A stretch of 64,000 bases of DNA from Paracoccus amoyensis (GTDB taxonomy: Bacteria > Pseudomonadota > Alphaproteobacteria > Rhodobacterales > Rhodobacteraceae): assembly GCF_014490725.1 (NCBI RefSeq), contig NZ_JACOQL010000004.1, forward strand, positions 513,591 through 577,590. The letters run 5' to 3'. Positions 30,869 through 40,539 of the stretch are shown piece by piece (the stretch's first letter is position 1; each line of letters begins with the position of its first letter). A model generated the notes under the pieces. It made no database searches, was not told where the DNA came from, and saw only the letters and a list, made by a program, of their open reading frames with translations. Both the position numbers and the translations under genes were made by a program.

Positions 30869-31726
30869 ATCGATAACTGGGATGACATTCGCATCGCGCT
30901 GGCGGTTGCGCGCAGCGGCACGGTCAGTGGCGCGGCCGAGGCCTTGGGCGTGCACCATGCCACGGTGATCCGCCGGATCGACGCATTGGAGGCACAGTTG
31001 GGCGCCCGTCTGTTTCAACGCCACCCCCGCGGCTATGCGCTGACCGAGGCGGGGCAGACCCTGCTGCGCACAGCGGATGAGGCGGACGAACGCTTTCAGC
31101 AGATGGCCGCACGGATTGCCGGAACAAGCGAGAGGATCGAGGGTGAGCTTATCATCACCACCGTCGCCGGCATCGACGATTTGCTGTTGCCGGCATTGAT
31201 CGCGCTGATGACGAAATATCGCGACCTGCGGGTGACCTATCTGACGGATTCGCGCCTGTTTCGCCTGGCGGCGGGCGAGGCGCATATCGCAATTCGTGCG
31301 GGCATGCGCCCGACGCAGCCGGACTATGTCGTGCAGCGATTGGGCCGAATCGCCAGCGGGCTTTATGCCTCGCAAGCCTATCTGGATGCGTTTGGCGCAG
31401 ACCATGAACCCAACCACCATCGGTTCGTCGCGATGGGAGAGGCGGGTCATAACGCGCCCTATTCACGTTGGCTGCGCGAGAATGTCGCCTCTGCCAATGT
31501 GGTGATGGTGGCGGATGAATTGACCGCAATGGAGCGCGTCATTCGCGCGGGGCTGGCGGCCGGGGGGCTGTCTCGATCACGGGCCGACGGGCTGGTTCAG
31601 CTGAACTGGCCTGTCGATTGGAGCAGCGACCTTTGGCTGGTGACGCATGTGGATCTGCATCGCACGCCGAAGATTCAGGCGGCCCTGGCCGAACTGCGCG
31701 GGGCCTTTCGTGACGATCGGGAATAG
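30869..31726 (+). CDS. LysR family transcriptional regulator without a canonical start codon
   Basis: The N-terminal helix-turn-helix reads WDDIRIALAVARSGTVSGAA, then EALGVHHATVIRRIDALEAQ and LGARLFQRHPRGYALTEAGQ. The LysR substrate domain follows, about 285 residues in total. The homologous frame starts at about 30869 (ATC GAT AAC TGG). Between the in-frame stop at 30842 and that point there is no ATG, GTG or TTG. A strong ribosome site AGGGAGG (30856-30862) stands at ideal distance from the ATC at 30869. The first usual start codon, TTG at 30944, would cut off half of the DNA-binding domain. Likely regulator of the divergent azoR. Confidence 0.8.
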   Translation: MDNWDDIRIALAVARSGTVSGAAEALGVHHATVIRRIDALEAQLGARLFQRHPRGYALTEAGQTLLRTADEADERFQQMAARIAGTSERIEGELIITTVAGIDDLLLPALIALMTKYRDLRVTYLTDSRLFRLAAGEAHIAIRAGMRPTQPDYVVQRLGRIASGLYASQAYLDAFGADHEPNHHRFVAMGEAGHNAPYSRWLRENVASANVVMVADELTAMERVIRAGLAAGGLSRSRADGLVQLNWPVDWSSDLWLVTHVDLHRTPKIQAALAELRGAFRDDRE

Positions 31727-31860
31727 GCTGACACGCGGCGTGCCGAAGGTCGGGGCCAGATTGGCCTTGGCGGGTCATGGGCGAGGGCAATAATCCGCGT
31801 CGCGGGATTGCACAGGGGGTGTCGATAAGCAAATGTGCACCGCAAAAGAAGGGAACGGGC

Positions 31861-32781
31861 GTGAGCGACGGGCAGACGGCACAATCTTTGCGGCGTGAAG
31901 CGTTGCGCGGGCATGCAGCGATGTTTCTGTTTTCGGCGCTGGTGGCGGGGTCATTCTCGTTAGGTGCGCGGGCCGCGAATCTGATTGATCCAACGGCGAT
32001 CACCGTTGCGCGTTTTGTTGTCGCGGCGGGCGTCTTGGCGGGTATCGCGATATTTACACGGGCGGGGCGACCTGCGGCGCTTTTGACGCAGCCCTGGCGC
32101 TATCTGCTGCTGGGCTTCGCCTTTGCCGCCTATTTCGTGCTGATGTTCGAGGGATTGAAAACGGCCTCGCCGCTGTCGGCCAGTGCTGTTTTCACACTGA
32201 CACCGCTGATGGCGGCAGGGTTTGGGTGGTTTCTGCTGGGGCAGCGGCCCGACCGACATATTGTCACGGCGCTGGTTCTGGGGGCGGCGGGCGCCCTTTG
32301 GGTGATCTTTCGCGGTGATCTGCAGGCCTTGGCGCGTCTGGAACTGGGGCGGGGCGAGGCGATCTATCTGATCGGGTGTGTCTTCCACGCGGTCTACACA
32401 CCGCTGGTTCGCAAGCTGAGCCGGGGCGAAGGGCCGCTGATGTCCAGCCTTGGGACGTTGACGGCGGGCGGTCTGCTGACGCTGGTCTGGGGCTGGCAGG
32501 CGATCAATTCGACCGCATGGGGATCATTGCCCGCGATTGTCTGGGTGACCATCTTCTATGTCGGTATCTTTGCCAGCGCGATCACGACATTGCTGGTGCA
32601 GTATTCAACGATGCGTCTGCCATCGTCAAAGGTGATGGCCTATACCTATCTGACGCCCGTCTGGGTGATCGCACTAGAGGCTGTGCTGGGGCAGGGCCTG
32701 CCGGGGGCGATCGTGCTGGTCGGGGTCATCCTGACACTGATCGCCCTGACAATGCTGCTGCAAGAGGATCCCGCGGCTTAG
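31861..32781 (+). CDS. EamA family (DMT superfamily) exporter
   Basis: 306 residues from the GTG at 31861 (MSDGQTAQSLRREALRGHAA). Ten hydrophobic helices form two EamA repeats: LFSALVAGSFSLGARAANLI with ARFVVAAGVLAGIAIF in the first, AIYLIGCVFHAVYTPLVRKL and AYTYLTPVWVIALEAVLGQG in the second. RhaT/YdcZ-type metabolite or amino-acid export is likely; the substrate is not predictable. GAAGGGAACGGGC provides the ribosome site. It overlaps the next, convergent gene by 4 bases. Confidence 0.88.
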   Translation: MSDGQTAQSLRREALRGHAAMFLFSALVAGSFSLGARAANLIDPTAITVARFVVAAGVLAGIAIFTRAGRPAALLTQPWRYLLLGFAFAAYFVLMFEGLKTASPLSASAVFTLTPLMAAGFGWFLLGQRPDRHIVTALVLGAAGALWVIFRGDLQALARLELGRGEAIYLIGCVFHAVYTPLVRKLSRGEGPLMSSLGTLTAGGLLTLVWGWQAINSTAWGSLPAIVWVTIFYVGIFASAITTLLVQYSTMRLPSSKVMAYTYLTPVWVIALEAVLGQGLPGAIVLVGVILTLIALTMLLQEDPAA

Positions 32782-33059
32782 CTTGCCGTGCGGCCGCTGA
32801 TCCGTGACCACCAACCGCGCCCCGTGCTTGCCTGTGTGATCGGGCGACCGGTCACGATACGTCCGCCAGCGTTGATGCTGATGCTGCCATCGCGATAGCG
32901 GCGCACGATTGTGCCCTGCGCCTGCTGGCGAGTGCCGATGGTCACCGTGGCGAATTCATTCGTTTCGACCTCTGAATAGGCCGAGGCATCCAGCATCAAG
33001 GGGATCATGTCGGCAGTGGGGCTGGCCAGTGCCAAGCCGGTCATGAAATTCGGGGTCAT
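32778..33059 (-). CDS. Conserved hypothetical small protein
   Basis: 93 residues from the ATG at 33057-33059 (MTPNFMTGLALASPTADMIP). A middle region reads VTIGTRQQAQGTIVRRYRDG, then SISINAGGRIVTGRPI and a tryptophan-rich tail (GRGWWSRISGRTAS). No family recognised and no membrane segment. The start has GGAG about 8 bases upstream. It may be a cytosolic DNA- or envelope-associated protein, but nothing supports a role. It ends in a 4-base overlap with the EamA gene. Confidence 0.65.
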   Translation of the reverse strand: MTPNFMTGLALASPTADMIPLMLDASAYSEVETNEFATVTIGTRQQAQGTIVRRYRDGSISINAGGRIVTGRPITQASTGRGWWSRISGRTAS

Positions 33060-33109
33060 GGCAATCTCCTTCGTTTCGCTGTCAGGGCGGCGGCAGATCA
33101 TCTGCGTCG

Positions 33110-33210
33110 CTCATGGGGATATTACGACAAAGTTCATCGTGATTATCAAGTAAAATCTATCGTCTTTGTAGAGATTATTTTATACATCAATTTCAAATAT
33201 TTATGCATGC
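33110..33210. other. AT-rich intergenic stretch upstream of mipZ
   Basis: The gene-free interval 33060-33448 contains a block of about 100 bases of markedly low GC content (around 33,120-33,208, for example GAGATTATTTTATACATC). The rest is ordinary GC-rich DNA. No credible gene is seen here; a possible 70-residue frame at 33203-33415 lacks coding character. Promoters for mipZ and the minus-strand gene probably lie in it. Confidence 0.55.
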
Positions 33211-33448
33211 TTTTCCGTGGGTGTTGGCTTTTTTATCGTCGGTGCGCGGCTTTTTTGACATCGATCCGCGGCTTTTACGCGGGCGTTCTGCGTCAAGCGT
33301 TCGGCGACGTGCCGACCGCCGACGCGGCACCGGGACGGCAGTCATCGTGATGCCGGCGGCCTATTCGGGCTGTGACGTGGTGCGCCCGCTTTTCATCCCT
33401 CGGTCTTACGGCTAGGGTCCGCGCGGATTACGGATTCGAGGGTTATCG

Positions 33449-34219
33449 GTGGCGCATATCATCGTTGTTGGAAACGAAAAGGGTGGGTCGGGGAAATCCA
33501 CCACCTCGATGCATGTGGCAACCGCCTTGGCGCGGATGGGGCACCGGGTCGGCGGGCTTGATCTGGACGTGCGTCAGCGCAGTTTCGGGCGCTATCTGGA
33601 AAACCGGATGGCTTTCATGACGCGGTCCGACGTGGATCTGCCCACACCGGTTTTGGCGCAGCTGGGGGAAGGCAGTGATCCGCTGACCCCCGCTTTGACA
33701 GAACTTGAACGTCAGTGCGATTTCATCCTGCTGGACTGCCCCGGTTCGCATACCAAGCTGAGCCAGATGGCGCATACCTTGGCCGATACGCTGATAACCC
33801 CGATGAATGACAGCTTTGTCGATTTTGATCTTTTGGCGCGAATGTCGCCCGAAGGTAAGGTTCTGGGACCGTCGATCTATGCGGAAATGGTCTGGTCGGC
33901 GCGGCAGATGCGCGGGCAGGCGGGGGCCGGTCCGATCGACTGGCTGGTGCTGCGCAACCGTCTGGGCACGCAGGCCATGCACAACAAGCGCAAGGTGGGC
34001 GGCGCGCTGCAATCGTTGTCGAAACGGATCGGTTTCCGCGTCGCGCCCGGCTTTTCCGAGCGTGTCATTTTCCGCGAGCTGTTCCCGCGCGGGTTGACGC
34101 TGCTGGACCTGAAAGACATCGGCACCGAACAGCTTTCGATGTCGAACATCGCCGCCCGGCAGGAATTGCGCGACCTGATTACCGAACTGAACCTGCCGGG
34201 TGTTTCGGCCAAATTCTGA
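33449..34219 (+). CDS. mipZ: MipZ-type ParA-like ATPase (division-site positioning)
   Basis: 256-residue P-loop ATPase. The deviant Walker A is EKGGSGKSTTSMHVA at residues 10-24, followed by the DLDVRQRSFGRYLENR signature and DFILLDCPGSH (Walker B). Later motifs are LITPMNDSFVDFDLLAR, DWLVLRNRLG and RVIFRELFPRGLTLLDLKDI, which match MipZ of Caulobacter and Rhodobacter. MipZ binds ParB at the chromosome pole and inhibits FtsZ assembly away from midcell. Starts with GTG at 33449. No parB nearby. Confidence 0.93.
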   Translation: MAHIIVVGNEKGGSGKSTTSMHVATALARMGHRVGGLDLDVRQRSFGRYLENRMAFMTRSDVDLPTPVLAQLGEGSDPLTPALTELERQCDFILLDCPGSHTKLSQMAHTLADTLITPMNDSFVDFDLLARMSPEGKVLGPSIYAEMVWSARQMRGQAGAGPIDWLVLRNRLGTQAMHNKRKVGGALQSLSKRIGFRVAPGFSERVIFRELFPRGLTLLDLKDIGTEQLSMSNIAARQELRDLITELNLPGVSAKF

Positions 34220-34311
34220 CGGAACGACATTGTTATAGGGATTAACATTGTCGGATGGTCGCCTCGCGCCTATGGTCTGCGCCGATGGTCGTTGCGGCTG
34301 ATCTAGAGAGG

Positions 34312-35517
34312 ATGCCCCCTGTGTTCTTACGTCTGCTGTCCACAATCCTGTTTGTCAGCCTGGGCACGGTGCTTTGGGCCGAAGAGGCCGCGCCCTCTGC
34401 GGATACAGCCGCCCAAGCCGCCCCGGCCGTCACCATTGTCGCTGCCGAAACCGCCGAGGTTCAGGCGCGGGTTCCGACCTCGGGCAGTCTGGTTGCATGG
34501 CGCGAGGTGCAGGTGCATCCACAGGTCGCCGGCTATGAGATCACCGAAATTCTGGTCGAGGCGGGGGACAGCGTTGAAAAAGGACAGGTTCTGGCGCGCC
34601 TGTCCACCGACACGCTTTCAGCGCAGCTGGAGCAGGCCGAGGCGGAATATGCCCGCGCGGAAGCGGGCGTCGATCAGGCGCGCAGCACCATTGACAGCAC
34701 GCAGGCCTTGCTGACGCAGGCGGTCGCGGCGCTGGAACGGGCGCAGCGTTTGCGGCAGGGCGGCACGGCGTCGCAATCGACGCTGGACGACGCCATCGCC
34801 GCCGAGGCGAATGCACGCGGGCAGGCGGCGTCAGCGACGGGCGGTCTGTCGGTGGCGCAGGCGGCGCTTGGGCAGGCGGTCGCGGCGCGGCGCATTGCGC
34901 GGCTGAATCTGGACCGGGCCGATATTATCGCGCCCGTCAGCGGTTTCGTCTCGGCGCGGACGGCGGAACTGGGCGGGCTGTCCGGCGGATCGACCGATCC
35001 GCTGTTCTCGATCATCGAAGACAGCCGCGTCGAATTTGCAGGCGACGTGATCGAAACGGCGCTGCCCGCTTTGCAGGTCGGCGCGCCCGCGACGATCCGG
35101 GTCGCGGGACTGGGTGAGGTCACGGGCAAGGTTCGTCTGGTCCCGGCGGCGGTCGATCCGGTGACACGGCTGGGCTTCGTGCGGATCGAACTGGAACAAA
35201 AGCCGGGCCTGCGGGCCGGGCTGTTCGGCTATGGCTGGGTGACGACGGCGGTGCGTGATGCCGTTACGGTGCCGGTTGCCGCCGTGCTGTCGGACGGGGA
35301 TGGCGACCGGGTGCAGGTGGTCAAGAACGGCGTGATCGAGACGCGCCCCGTTGAAGCCGGCCTGATCTGGCAAGGTCGGCGCGAGATTGTCGATGGATTG
35401 GCGGCGGGCGAAGACATCGTTGCCCGTGCGGGCGCCTTTTTCCGCACCGGTGATCAGGTGCGCCGCGCCGAAGCGGTTGCCGCTGATGACGCTGTCGAAC
35501 AGGCGGCAGAGCAATGA
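34312..35517 (+). CDS. RND efflux periplasmic adaptor (membrane fusion protein)
   Basis: 401 residues from the ATG at 34312 (MPPVFLRLLSTILFVSLGTV), with a signal peptide ending near the Ala at 22-23. Biotinyl-lipoyl-like half motifs VEAGDSVEKGQVLARLSTDT and NLDRADIIAPVSGFVSARTA flank an alpha-helical hairpin rich in Ala, Gln and Glu. A beta-barrel and C-terminal domain follow (VPVAAVLSDGDGDRVQVVKN). The stop overlaps the RND pump gene by an ATGA, so the two are one unit. No outer-membrane TolC-type gene is adjacent. Confidence 0.93.
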   Translation: MPPVFLRLLSTILFVSLGTVLWAEEAAPSADTAAQAAPAVTIVAAETAEVQARVPTSGSLVAWREVQVHPQVAGYEITEILVEAGDSVEKGQVLARLSTDTLSAQLEQAEAEYARAEAGVDQARSTIDSTQALLTQAVAALERAQRLRQGGTASQSTLDDAIAAEANARGQAASATGGLSVAQAALGQAVAARRIARLNLDRADIIAPVSGFVSARTAELGGLSGGSTDPLFSIIEDSRVEFAGDVIETALPALQVGAPATIRVAGLGEVTGKVRLVPAAVDPVTRLGFVRIELEQKPGLRAGLFGYGWVTTAVRDAVTVPVAAVLSDGDGDRVQVVKNGVIETRPVEAGLIWQGRREIVDGLAAGEDIVARAGAFFRTGDQVRRAEAVAADDAVEQAAEQ

Positions 35518-38500
35518 ATTTCTCCACCTGGTCCATCCGGCATCCGGTTCCGCCCATCGCCATCTTCCTGGTGCTGCTGATCATCGGTCTGGTCAGCTTC
35601 ATGCGCCTGCCGGTGACGGCCATGCCGAATATCGACCTGCCCATCGTTCAGGTCACGGTCAACCAGCCCGGAGCCGCGCCGTCCGAACTGACCACGCAGG
35701 TCGTGCAGCCGATCGAGGACAGCATTTCGTCGGTCACGGGTGTCCGGAACATTTCCTCCAGCGCTTCCGACAGTCTGGCCTCGATCACCATCGAGTTCGA
35801 GCTTGAGACGGATAGCGACCGGGCGGTGAATGACATCAAGGACGCCGTCGCCAATGTGCGAGAGGACTTGCCCGAAAGCGTCAGTGAGCCGATCGTGCAG
35901 CGGCTGGATGTGACGGGCTATCCGATCCTGACCTATGCCGTGTCGGACCCGACGCAATCCATCGAGATGCTGTCGAAATTCGTCGATGACGTGATCGGGC
36001 GACAACTGGCCAATGTCGATGGCGTCGGCAAGACGACCCGGATCGGCGGAGCGTCGCGCGAAATCAAGGTCGAACTGAACCCCGAGCGTCTGTTGGCCCA
36101 TGGTCTGACCGCTGCAGAAGTGTCGGATCAGTTGCGGGCCAAGAATATCGACATGGCGGGCGGGCGCGGCGATCTGGCGGGGATCGAATTTTCCATCCGC
36201 ACGCTGGGGTCGGCCAGCAGTGTGGACCGGCTGGCGGTGACGCCGATTGCCCTGCCTCAGGGGGGCAGCATCGCGCTGAACCAGCTGGGGCAGGTGATCG
36301 ATGGTCCGGCCGAAGAACGCAGTTTTGCGCTGTTGAACGGCCAGCCTGTCGTGGCGTTCGGCGTCTATCGCGCCACGGGCGAATCCGATCTGGCGACGGG
36401 TGATGGCGTCAAGGAGCGGCTGGACCAGATCCGCGCACGCTATCCCAACACCCGGATCACGCTGATCGACGATGCGACGACCTATACCGAAGCCAGCTAT
36501 CACAGTGCGATGGAAACGCTTTACGAAGGCGCGGCGCTGGCCGTGATCGTCGTGTTCATCTTTCTGCGCAACTGGCGGGCGACACTTGTGGCTGCGGTCG
36601 CGCTGCCCTTGTCGATCATTCCGACATTCTTCGTGATGCAATGGCTGGGGTTCACGCTGAACGGGATCAGCCTGCTGGGAATTACGTTGGTCACCGGGAT
36701 TCTGGTCGATGACGCGATTGTCGAGATCGAGAACATCGTCCGACATATCGGCATGGGAACGCCCCCCTACGAGGCCAGCGAGGAAGCCGCGAACGAAATC
36801 GGCTTGACCGTCATCGCCATCAGCCTTTCCATCGTCGCGGTCTTTGCGCCGGTCAGCTTCATGGGCGGCATTCCCGGGCAGTATTTCAAGCAATTCGGCC
36901 TGACGGTCGCGGTATCGGTGCTGTTTTCGCTGTTGGTCGCGCGGATCATCACGCCGATGATGGCGGCCTATTTCATGCGCGGCAATGTGCATGCCGCGGA
37001 TGCCAAGGACGGCGTCATCATGCGCGGGTTGATGTCGATCCTGCGCTGGACCATGCGGCATCGCGGGCTGACGCTGCTGGCAGGGGCGGGGATTTTTGCG
37101 CTGTCGATTTTTTCGGCCACATTGCTGCCCAGTGAATTCATTCCCGAACAGGATGTCGGTCGCAGCCAGATCTCGCTTGAGCTGCCTCCGGGGTCCACCA
37201 TCGAGGACACGGATCACGCCACGCGCCGTCTGACCGCAAAGATCGAGGAAGCCCCCGAGACGCAGTCCGTCTTTGCCTATAGCGACGGGAGCGACGTGAC
37301 CCATGCCCGGCTGATGATCAACTATGGCAAGAAAGAGACGCGGGATCGGTCGCAGTTCGACATCGAGGATGATCTGAAAGCCGCCGTGGCATCGTTTCCC
37401 GATGTACGGATCAATTTCCAGAACGCCGAAGGCATGAACGATCTGACCATCAATGTTCTCAGCGATACCGAAGCGGGCGCGGCGCGTGGCGGCGATCTGC
37501 TGGTGGCCGAGATGGTCAAGCTGCCGACATTGGAAGATGTCCGATCCTCCTCCAGCATGCAGCGGCCAGAAATCCAAATCCGGCCAAAGCAGGAACTGGC
37601 GACGTTACTGGGCGTGCCCGCCAGCGCCATCGCCACCACTTTGCGGATCGCCACGCTGGGCGATACCGAAAGCAATCTGGCCAAGTTCAACGCGGGCGAT
37701 GAACAGATCCCCATTGTCGTGCGCCTGAGCCAGCGTGCCCGTGCCGACATCCCGACCATCGAAAACCTGCGCGTGCCCAGTGCAGCCGGACAGATCCCGC
37801 TGGCTTCGGTGGCCGACATCACCATGTCCTCGGGCGCGACGACGATTGAACGCTACAACCGCCAGTTTCAAACCACTGTCAGCGCCAACCTGGCCGAAGG
37901 GGCGTTGCTGGGTCCGGTCAGTGCCCAGGTGACACAGTTGCAGGAAAAGATCGACATGCCGCCCAACACCGCAATCTCGGCATCGGGCGATGCCGAGATC
38001 ATGGGCGAGGTTTTTGCCGCCTTCGCGCTGGCCATGGGGTCGGGCGTGATGCTTGTCTATGTCGTGCTGGTGTTGCTGTTCCACAATTTCGTCACGCCGA
38101 TCACCATTCTGCTGTCGCTGCCTTTGGCAATCGGCGGGGCTATCCTTGCGCTGTTCGTGACCGGCAATTCGATCAGCATGGCGGTGGTCATCGGCTTCCT
38201 GATGCTGATGGGGATTGTCACCAAAAACTCGATCATGCTGGTGGAATTCGCCCTGTCCGCGATGGAACATGGAACCCCGAAGCGCGAGGCGATCCTTGAT
38301 GCGGTCCACAAACGCGCCCGCCCGATTGTCATGACGACCATCGCGATGAGTGCGGGCATGGTGCCATCCGCGCTTGCCACAGGCGAAGGTGGAGAGTTTC
38401 GCGCCCCCATGGCCATTGCCGTGATCGGGGGCTTGCTGCTGTCCACGGTTCTGTCGCTGCTGTTCGTGCCCGCGCTGTTTTCCATGATCCATGGTGCTCA

Positions 38501-38567
38501 ATCGCGGATTTTCGGCTGGCTGGGACGCAAGATCGGATTGAACGGCCCGCGCAAGGTCGAAGGGTGA
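35514..38567 (+). CDS. RND family efflux pump permease (HAE1-like)
   Basis: 1017 residues, proton-driven exporter of the resistance-nodulation-division family. N-terminal helix (IRHPVPPIAIFLVLLIIGLV), porter domain (ITIEFELETDSDRAVNDIKD) and the two sets of transmembrane helices. The proton-relay motif is in GITLVTGILVDDAIVEIENI near residue 400, and the second half has AIGGAILALFVTGNSISMAV and VIGFLMLMGIVTKNSIMLVE. Domain order and length match the AcrB/MexB type. Drug range is not predictable. Confidence 0.95.
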   Translation: MNFSTWSIRHPVPPIAIFLVLLIIGLVSFMRLPVTAMPNIDLPIVQVTVNQPGAAPSELTTQVVQPIEDSISSVTGVRNISSSASDSLASITIEFELETDSDRAVNDIKDAVANVREDLPESVSEPIVQRLDVTGYPILTYAVSDPTQSIEMLSKFVDDVIGRQLANVDGVGKTTRIGGASREIKVELNPERLLAHGLTAAEVSDQLRAKNIDMAGGRGDLAGIEFSIRTLGSASSVDRLAVTPIALPQGGSIALNQLGQVIDGPAEERSFALLNGQPVVAFGVYRATGESDLATGDGVKERLDQIRARYPNTRITLIDDATTYTEASYHSAMETLYEGAALAVIVVFIFLRNWRATLVAAVALPLSIIPTFFVMQWLGFTLNGISLLGITLVTGILVDDAIVEIENIVRHIGMGTPPYEASEEAANEIGLTVIAISLSIVAVFAPVSFMGGIPGQYFKQFGLTVAVSVLFSLLVARIITPMMAAYFMRGNVHAADAKDGVIMRGLMSILRWTMRHRGLTLLAGAGIFALSIFSATLLPSEFIPEQDVGRSQISLELPPGSTIEDTDHATRRLTAKIEEAPETQSVFAYSDGSDVTHARLMINYGKKETRDRSQFDIEDDLKAAVASFPDVRINFQNAEGMNDLTINVLSDTEAGAARGGDLLVAEMVKLPTLEDVRSSSSMQRPEIQIRPKQELATLLGVPASAIATTLRIATLGDTESNLAKFNAGDEQIPIVVRLSQRARADIPTIENLRVPSAAGQIPLASVADITMSSGATTIERYNRQFQTTVSANLAEGALLGPVSAQVTQLQEKIDMPPNTAISASGDAEIMGEVFAAFALAMGSGVMLVYVVLVLLFHNFVTPITILLSLPLAIGGAILALFVTGNSISMAVVIGFLMLMGIVTKNSIMLVEFALSAMEHGTPKREAILDAVHKRARPIVMTTIAMSAGMVPSALATGEGGEFRAPMAIAVIGGLLLSTVLSLLFVPALFSMIHGAQSRIFGWLGRKIGLNGPRKVEG

Positions 38568-38694
38568 TCCTGTCCGACCCTTGGCGGTTGATTTCGGAAC
38601 TTAGCTGCTGCCAGATCGTCTTACTTATGGTTGAGTTGCACATGATGCGTGCCCTTTGGCCGCGCCACATCCAGGCTAGTCAGGAGGACGCATT

Positions 38695-40476
38695 TTGTTG
38701 AACCACATCCTTGCCGAATATTCCGCCTGGGTCGCGCTGGCCGTCCTGCTGTTGATCTTTATCGGCTTTGCCATGGAAAAGCTGCCGACCGAGGTCGTCG
38801 CCGGGGTTGGTGCCGCGATCTTTGTCCTGATGGGCTATGTGACCACCGAAGAGGCTTATGGGGTGTTTTCAAACCCCGCCCCGCTGACGATTGGGGCCAT
38901 GTTCGTGCTGACGAGCGCCCTGGTCAGAACGGGTGTGCTGGAACGGGTGGTCGGCATCATTCTGGATTTCGCCGGCGATAAGCCCGCCCTGGCGATTTTT
39001 GGGATCATCGCCGGCGCGACGCTGCTCAGCGGATTTGTCAACAATACGCCGGTTGTCCTGATCCTGATCCCGATCGTGCTGCGAATTGCACAACGGTTCG
39101 GCGTCGCCTCGACCAGGTTGCTGATCCCGGTATCCTATGCGTCGATCCTGGGAGGGACGCTGAGCATGATCGGGACATCGACCAATCTTCTGGTCGATGG
39201 TGTTGCCCGCGAAAACGGGATGCAGCCCTTTGGCATATTCGAGATCACCCCGATCGGCATCGTCGCCGCCGTTTCGGGCTTGCTGATGCTGGCTGTCACC
39301 GGGCGATTTCTTTTGCCCGATCGGCCTGATGCCCCATCCGGTCTGGACGGCGACGAGGTGACGTTTCTGACGGATGTCGCGATCCTGCAGGACGGACCCT
39401 TCACCGAAACCCCGGTGGGTGAGATTTCCGCCCTGAAACTGCCCAGCCTGAAACTGCGCGGTGTTCGCCGTTCCGGCGTGTTGTTGCGGGGCGAGGTCAA
39501 AGAGATGACCTTGCGCAAGGGCGACGCTCTGATCGTCATGGCGACCTCGTCTGAACTGCTGACGCTGGCCAGCCGGGAAGACGTGCGGATCGGTTTGCCC
39601 GGACCCGCCGCCAAGGCAGACGACAGCGCCGTGGTCGAGGCCGTTCTGGCGCCGCAAAAGGCCATCGTTGGCCATCGCCTGAAAGAGCTGGGTCTTGATG
39701 GCCGCTTTGGCGTGCGCGTTCTGGGGATCCATCGTCACAACCATACCTCGGGCCGCGATTTGCGCAGCTCGCATCTGCGGGCGGCGGATCGGCTGTTGCT
39801 GGAAGGTCCGGCGACCGGTCTGGATGCGATGAGCCAGCAGGGCGTGATCGTCTCGCTGAACCGCACCAGTGGCCGCGCCTATCGCCGGTCCAAGGCGCCG
39901 ATTGCGATTGCCGCGCTTCTGGCGGTGGTCGTTCTGGCTGCACTGAACGTGATGCAGATCGGGATATTGGCGATGCTGGCGGTGGTCGGCATTCTGGTGC
40001 TGCGCTGCATCGACAGCGACGAAGCGTGGCGGGCGATCGATGCGGGCGTTCTGGTGCTGATCTTTGCCATGCTGATCATGGGCATCGGGTTGCAGAACAC
40101 AGGCGCTGTTGATTTGGTCGTCACGGGAATCGCCCCCTATCTGACCAACCTGCCTGCCTGGGCGGTGCTGATTGCCATCTATCTGCTGGCCTCGGTCCTG
40201 ACCGAGTTGATTACGAACAATGCCGTTGCCGTGGTGATGACGCCGATCGTCATTGGACTGGCGGGGCAGGTGGGAATAGACCCGCGCCCCTTTGTCGTGG
40301 CGGTGATGTTTGCGGCCAGCGCATCCTTTGCGACACCCATCGGATACCAGACCAACACGCTGGTCTATGCCGCCGGCAACTATAAATTCACCGATTTCGT
40401 CAAGGTCGGGCTGGCGATGAACATCGTCGTGGGATTGGCAACCAGTCTGGCGATCTACGCCTATTACGGCGTGTGA
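38695..40476 (+). CDS. SLC13 family permease with two TrkA-C domains
   Basis: 593 residues starting at a TTG (38695) with AGGAGG 7 bases upstream. Two groups of hydrophobic helices flank a cytoplasmic insert of about residues 205-390. The insert contains two RCK/TrkA-C-type domains (LKLPSLKLRGVRRSGVLLRG and LKELGLDGRFGVRVLGIHRH). Conserved permease stretches are GFVNNTPVVLILIPIVLRIA, ILGGTLSMIGTSTNLLVDGV and ELITNNAVAVVMTPIVIGLA. This layout fits the divalent-anion:Na+ symporter group (sulfate or dicarboxylate). Substrate not assigned. Confidence 0.9.
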   Translation: MLNHILAEYSAWVALAVLLLIFIGFAMEKLPTEVVAGVGAAIFVLMGYVTTEEAYGVFSNPAPLTIGAMFVLTSALVRTGVLERVVGIILDFAGDKPALAIFGIIAGATLLSGFVNNTPVVLILIPIVLRIAQRFGVASTRLLIPVSYASILGGTLSMIGTSTNLLVDGVARENGMQPFGIFEITPIGIVAAVSGLLMLAVTGRFLLPDRPDAPSGLDGDEVTFLTDVAILQDGPFTETPVGEISALKLPSLKLRGVRRSGVLLRGEVKEMTLRKGDALIVMATSSELLTLASREDVRIGLPGPAAKADDSAVVEAVLAPQKAIVGHRLKELGLDGRFGVRVLGIHRHNHTSGRDLRSSHLRAADRLLLEGPATGLDAMSQQGVIVSLNRTSGRAYRRSKAPIAIAALLAVVVLAALNVMQIGILAMLAVVGILVLRCIDSDEAWRAIDAGVLVLIFAMLIMGIGLQNTGAVDLVVTGIAPYLTNLPAWAVLIAIYLLASVLTELITNNAVAVVMTPIVIGLAGQVGIDPRPFVVAVMFAASASFATPIGYQTNTLVYAAGNYKFTDFVKVGLAMNIVVGLATSLAIYAYYGV

Positions 40477-40539
40477 GTCACTGCGCAATTCGTGCGACGG
40501 CCGGGACGGCTTAATCAAAAGCCAATTCGGTTCCTCGAA

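Noticed and set aside
33203..33415. 70-residue plus-strand frame before mipZ
   Set aside because: No ribosome site, low-complexity Arg-rich product, and no similarity.
35454..37577. Long antisense frame over the RND pump gene
   Set aside because: Same reason: open by codon bias of the GC-rich sense strand.
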